Assembly: GCA_018897875.1 (NCBI GenBank)
Contig: JAHIKF010000359.1
Span: 1 to 5,037, forward strand
Length of the DNA stretch: 5,037 bases
Direction: 5' to 3'
From: Pseudomonadota bacterium
GTDB taxonomy: Bacteria; Desulfobacterota; Desulfobaccia; Desulfobaccales; 0-14-0-80-60-11
A model generated the notes under the pieces. That model was not told where the DNA came from. It did no database searches and saw nothing but the letters and a program-made list of their open reading frames with translations. Within the stretch, counting starts at the first letter, position 1. Each line of letters opens with the position of its first letter. Position numbers and translations under genes: made by a program. This document shows positions 4,898 to 5,037 of this stretch, one piece after another.

Positions 4898-5037
4898 TTA
4901 TTGCCTTAGCTCCGAAAAGGTAACGGTTTGAGCATTAAGACACGCAGTGATCATCCGGTTAAACATTTGGGGTTCCCAGAAGCGTCGATTAAAGCGGTAA
5001 CAAAATTCCGCCAGATAACGGGAGCAAGGTGGTTATC
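4898..5037 (-). pseudogene. IS1595/ISXO2-like transposase, C-terminal remnant
   Basis: On the - strand, 40 codons running from about 5017 down to the TAA at 4898-4900 read YLAEFCYRFNRRFWEPQ and onward to ...FSELRQ. The YLxEFxYRFNRR segment is the characteristic C-terminal signature of DDE transposases of the IS1595 family (ISXO2-like domain), which is how I recognise it. Upstream, the frame fails: an in-frame stop lies at 5033-5035. The adjacent frame offers HLA-type residues that would fit the family's usual HLxRYL sequence, so a small frameshift at about 5018-5022 is one explanation. The catalytic DDE residues would lie beyond the window. The 121 bases at 4777-4897 probably contain the end of the element plus the peroxiredoxin promoter; I could not identify the terminal inverted repeat. 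Recognition is from memory of the motif. Confidence 0.65.
5019..5037. repeat. Right arm of the 19-bp inverted repeat, at the window end
   Basis: The right arm contains GGGAGCAAGGTGGTTATC (5020-5037) preceded by C. It is identical to the - strand sequence just upstream of the peroxiredoxin start codon. Because it runs exactly into the last base, it may continue outside the window as a second, oppositely oriented copy of the peroxiredoxin 5' end, or it may be an artefact of a contig end. Confidence 0.85.

Noticed and set aside
1..5037. CRISPR array, tRNA or rRNA genes
   Set aside because: No regularly spaced repeats, and no tRNA- or rRNA-like conserved stretches, were seen on either strand.

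Overview
The window has GC-rich coding sequence with heavy C/G third positions, a polyferredoxin-type membrane Fe-S protein, an IHF/HU-like protein and an AmmeMemoRadiSam-type radical SAM enzyme. Together these suggest an anaerobic, probably sulfate-reducing or syntrophic, bacterium of the former Deltaproteobacteria. The lineage is inferred from gene content and style only; no rRNA or taxonomic marker is present.

Left part (1-2291, all + strand): the 3' end of a membrane polyferredoxin gene is cut by the window edge. Next comes a small IHF-alpha/HU-like gene with its own near-consensus sigma-70 promoter, then a radical SAM gene of the AmrS type. The radical SAM protein carries an N-terminal twin-arginine (Tat) signal, which is unexpected for a SAM-dependent enzyme. 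A tight hairpin lies directly behind its stop codon.

Right part (2292-5037, all recognisable genes on the - strand): an intact Bcp/PrxQ peroxiredoxin gene lies at 4289-4756. A second, broken copy of only its last 60 or so codons lies at 2316-2503, in the same orientation, with an in-frame amber stop. Between the two copies is a much more AT-rich gene for a 511-residue polytopic membrane protein that resembles GT-C glycosyltransferases. This arrangement, a foreign-looking gene bracketed by direct repeats of a housekeeping gene end, is the main structural oddity of the window.

Far right: upstream of the peroxiredoxin gene is the C-terminal remnant of an IS1595/ISXO2-type transposase (4898 onwards, - strand). 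The last 19 bases of the window are a perfect inverted copy of the peroxiredoxin ribosome-binding region (4758-4776). This is either an inverted duplication continuing past the window or an assembly or contig-end artefact.

I see no convincing new multi-gene system. The left genes do not form an obvious pathway, although the membrane Fe-S protein and the radical SAM enzyme both fit low-potential redox chemistry. The right half reads as a small patch of genome plasticity: gene-end duplication, acquired cargo and an IS remnant.
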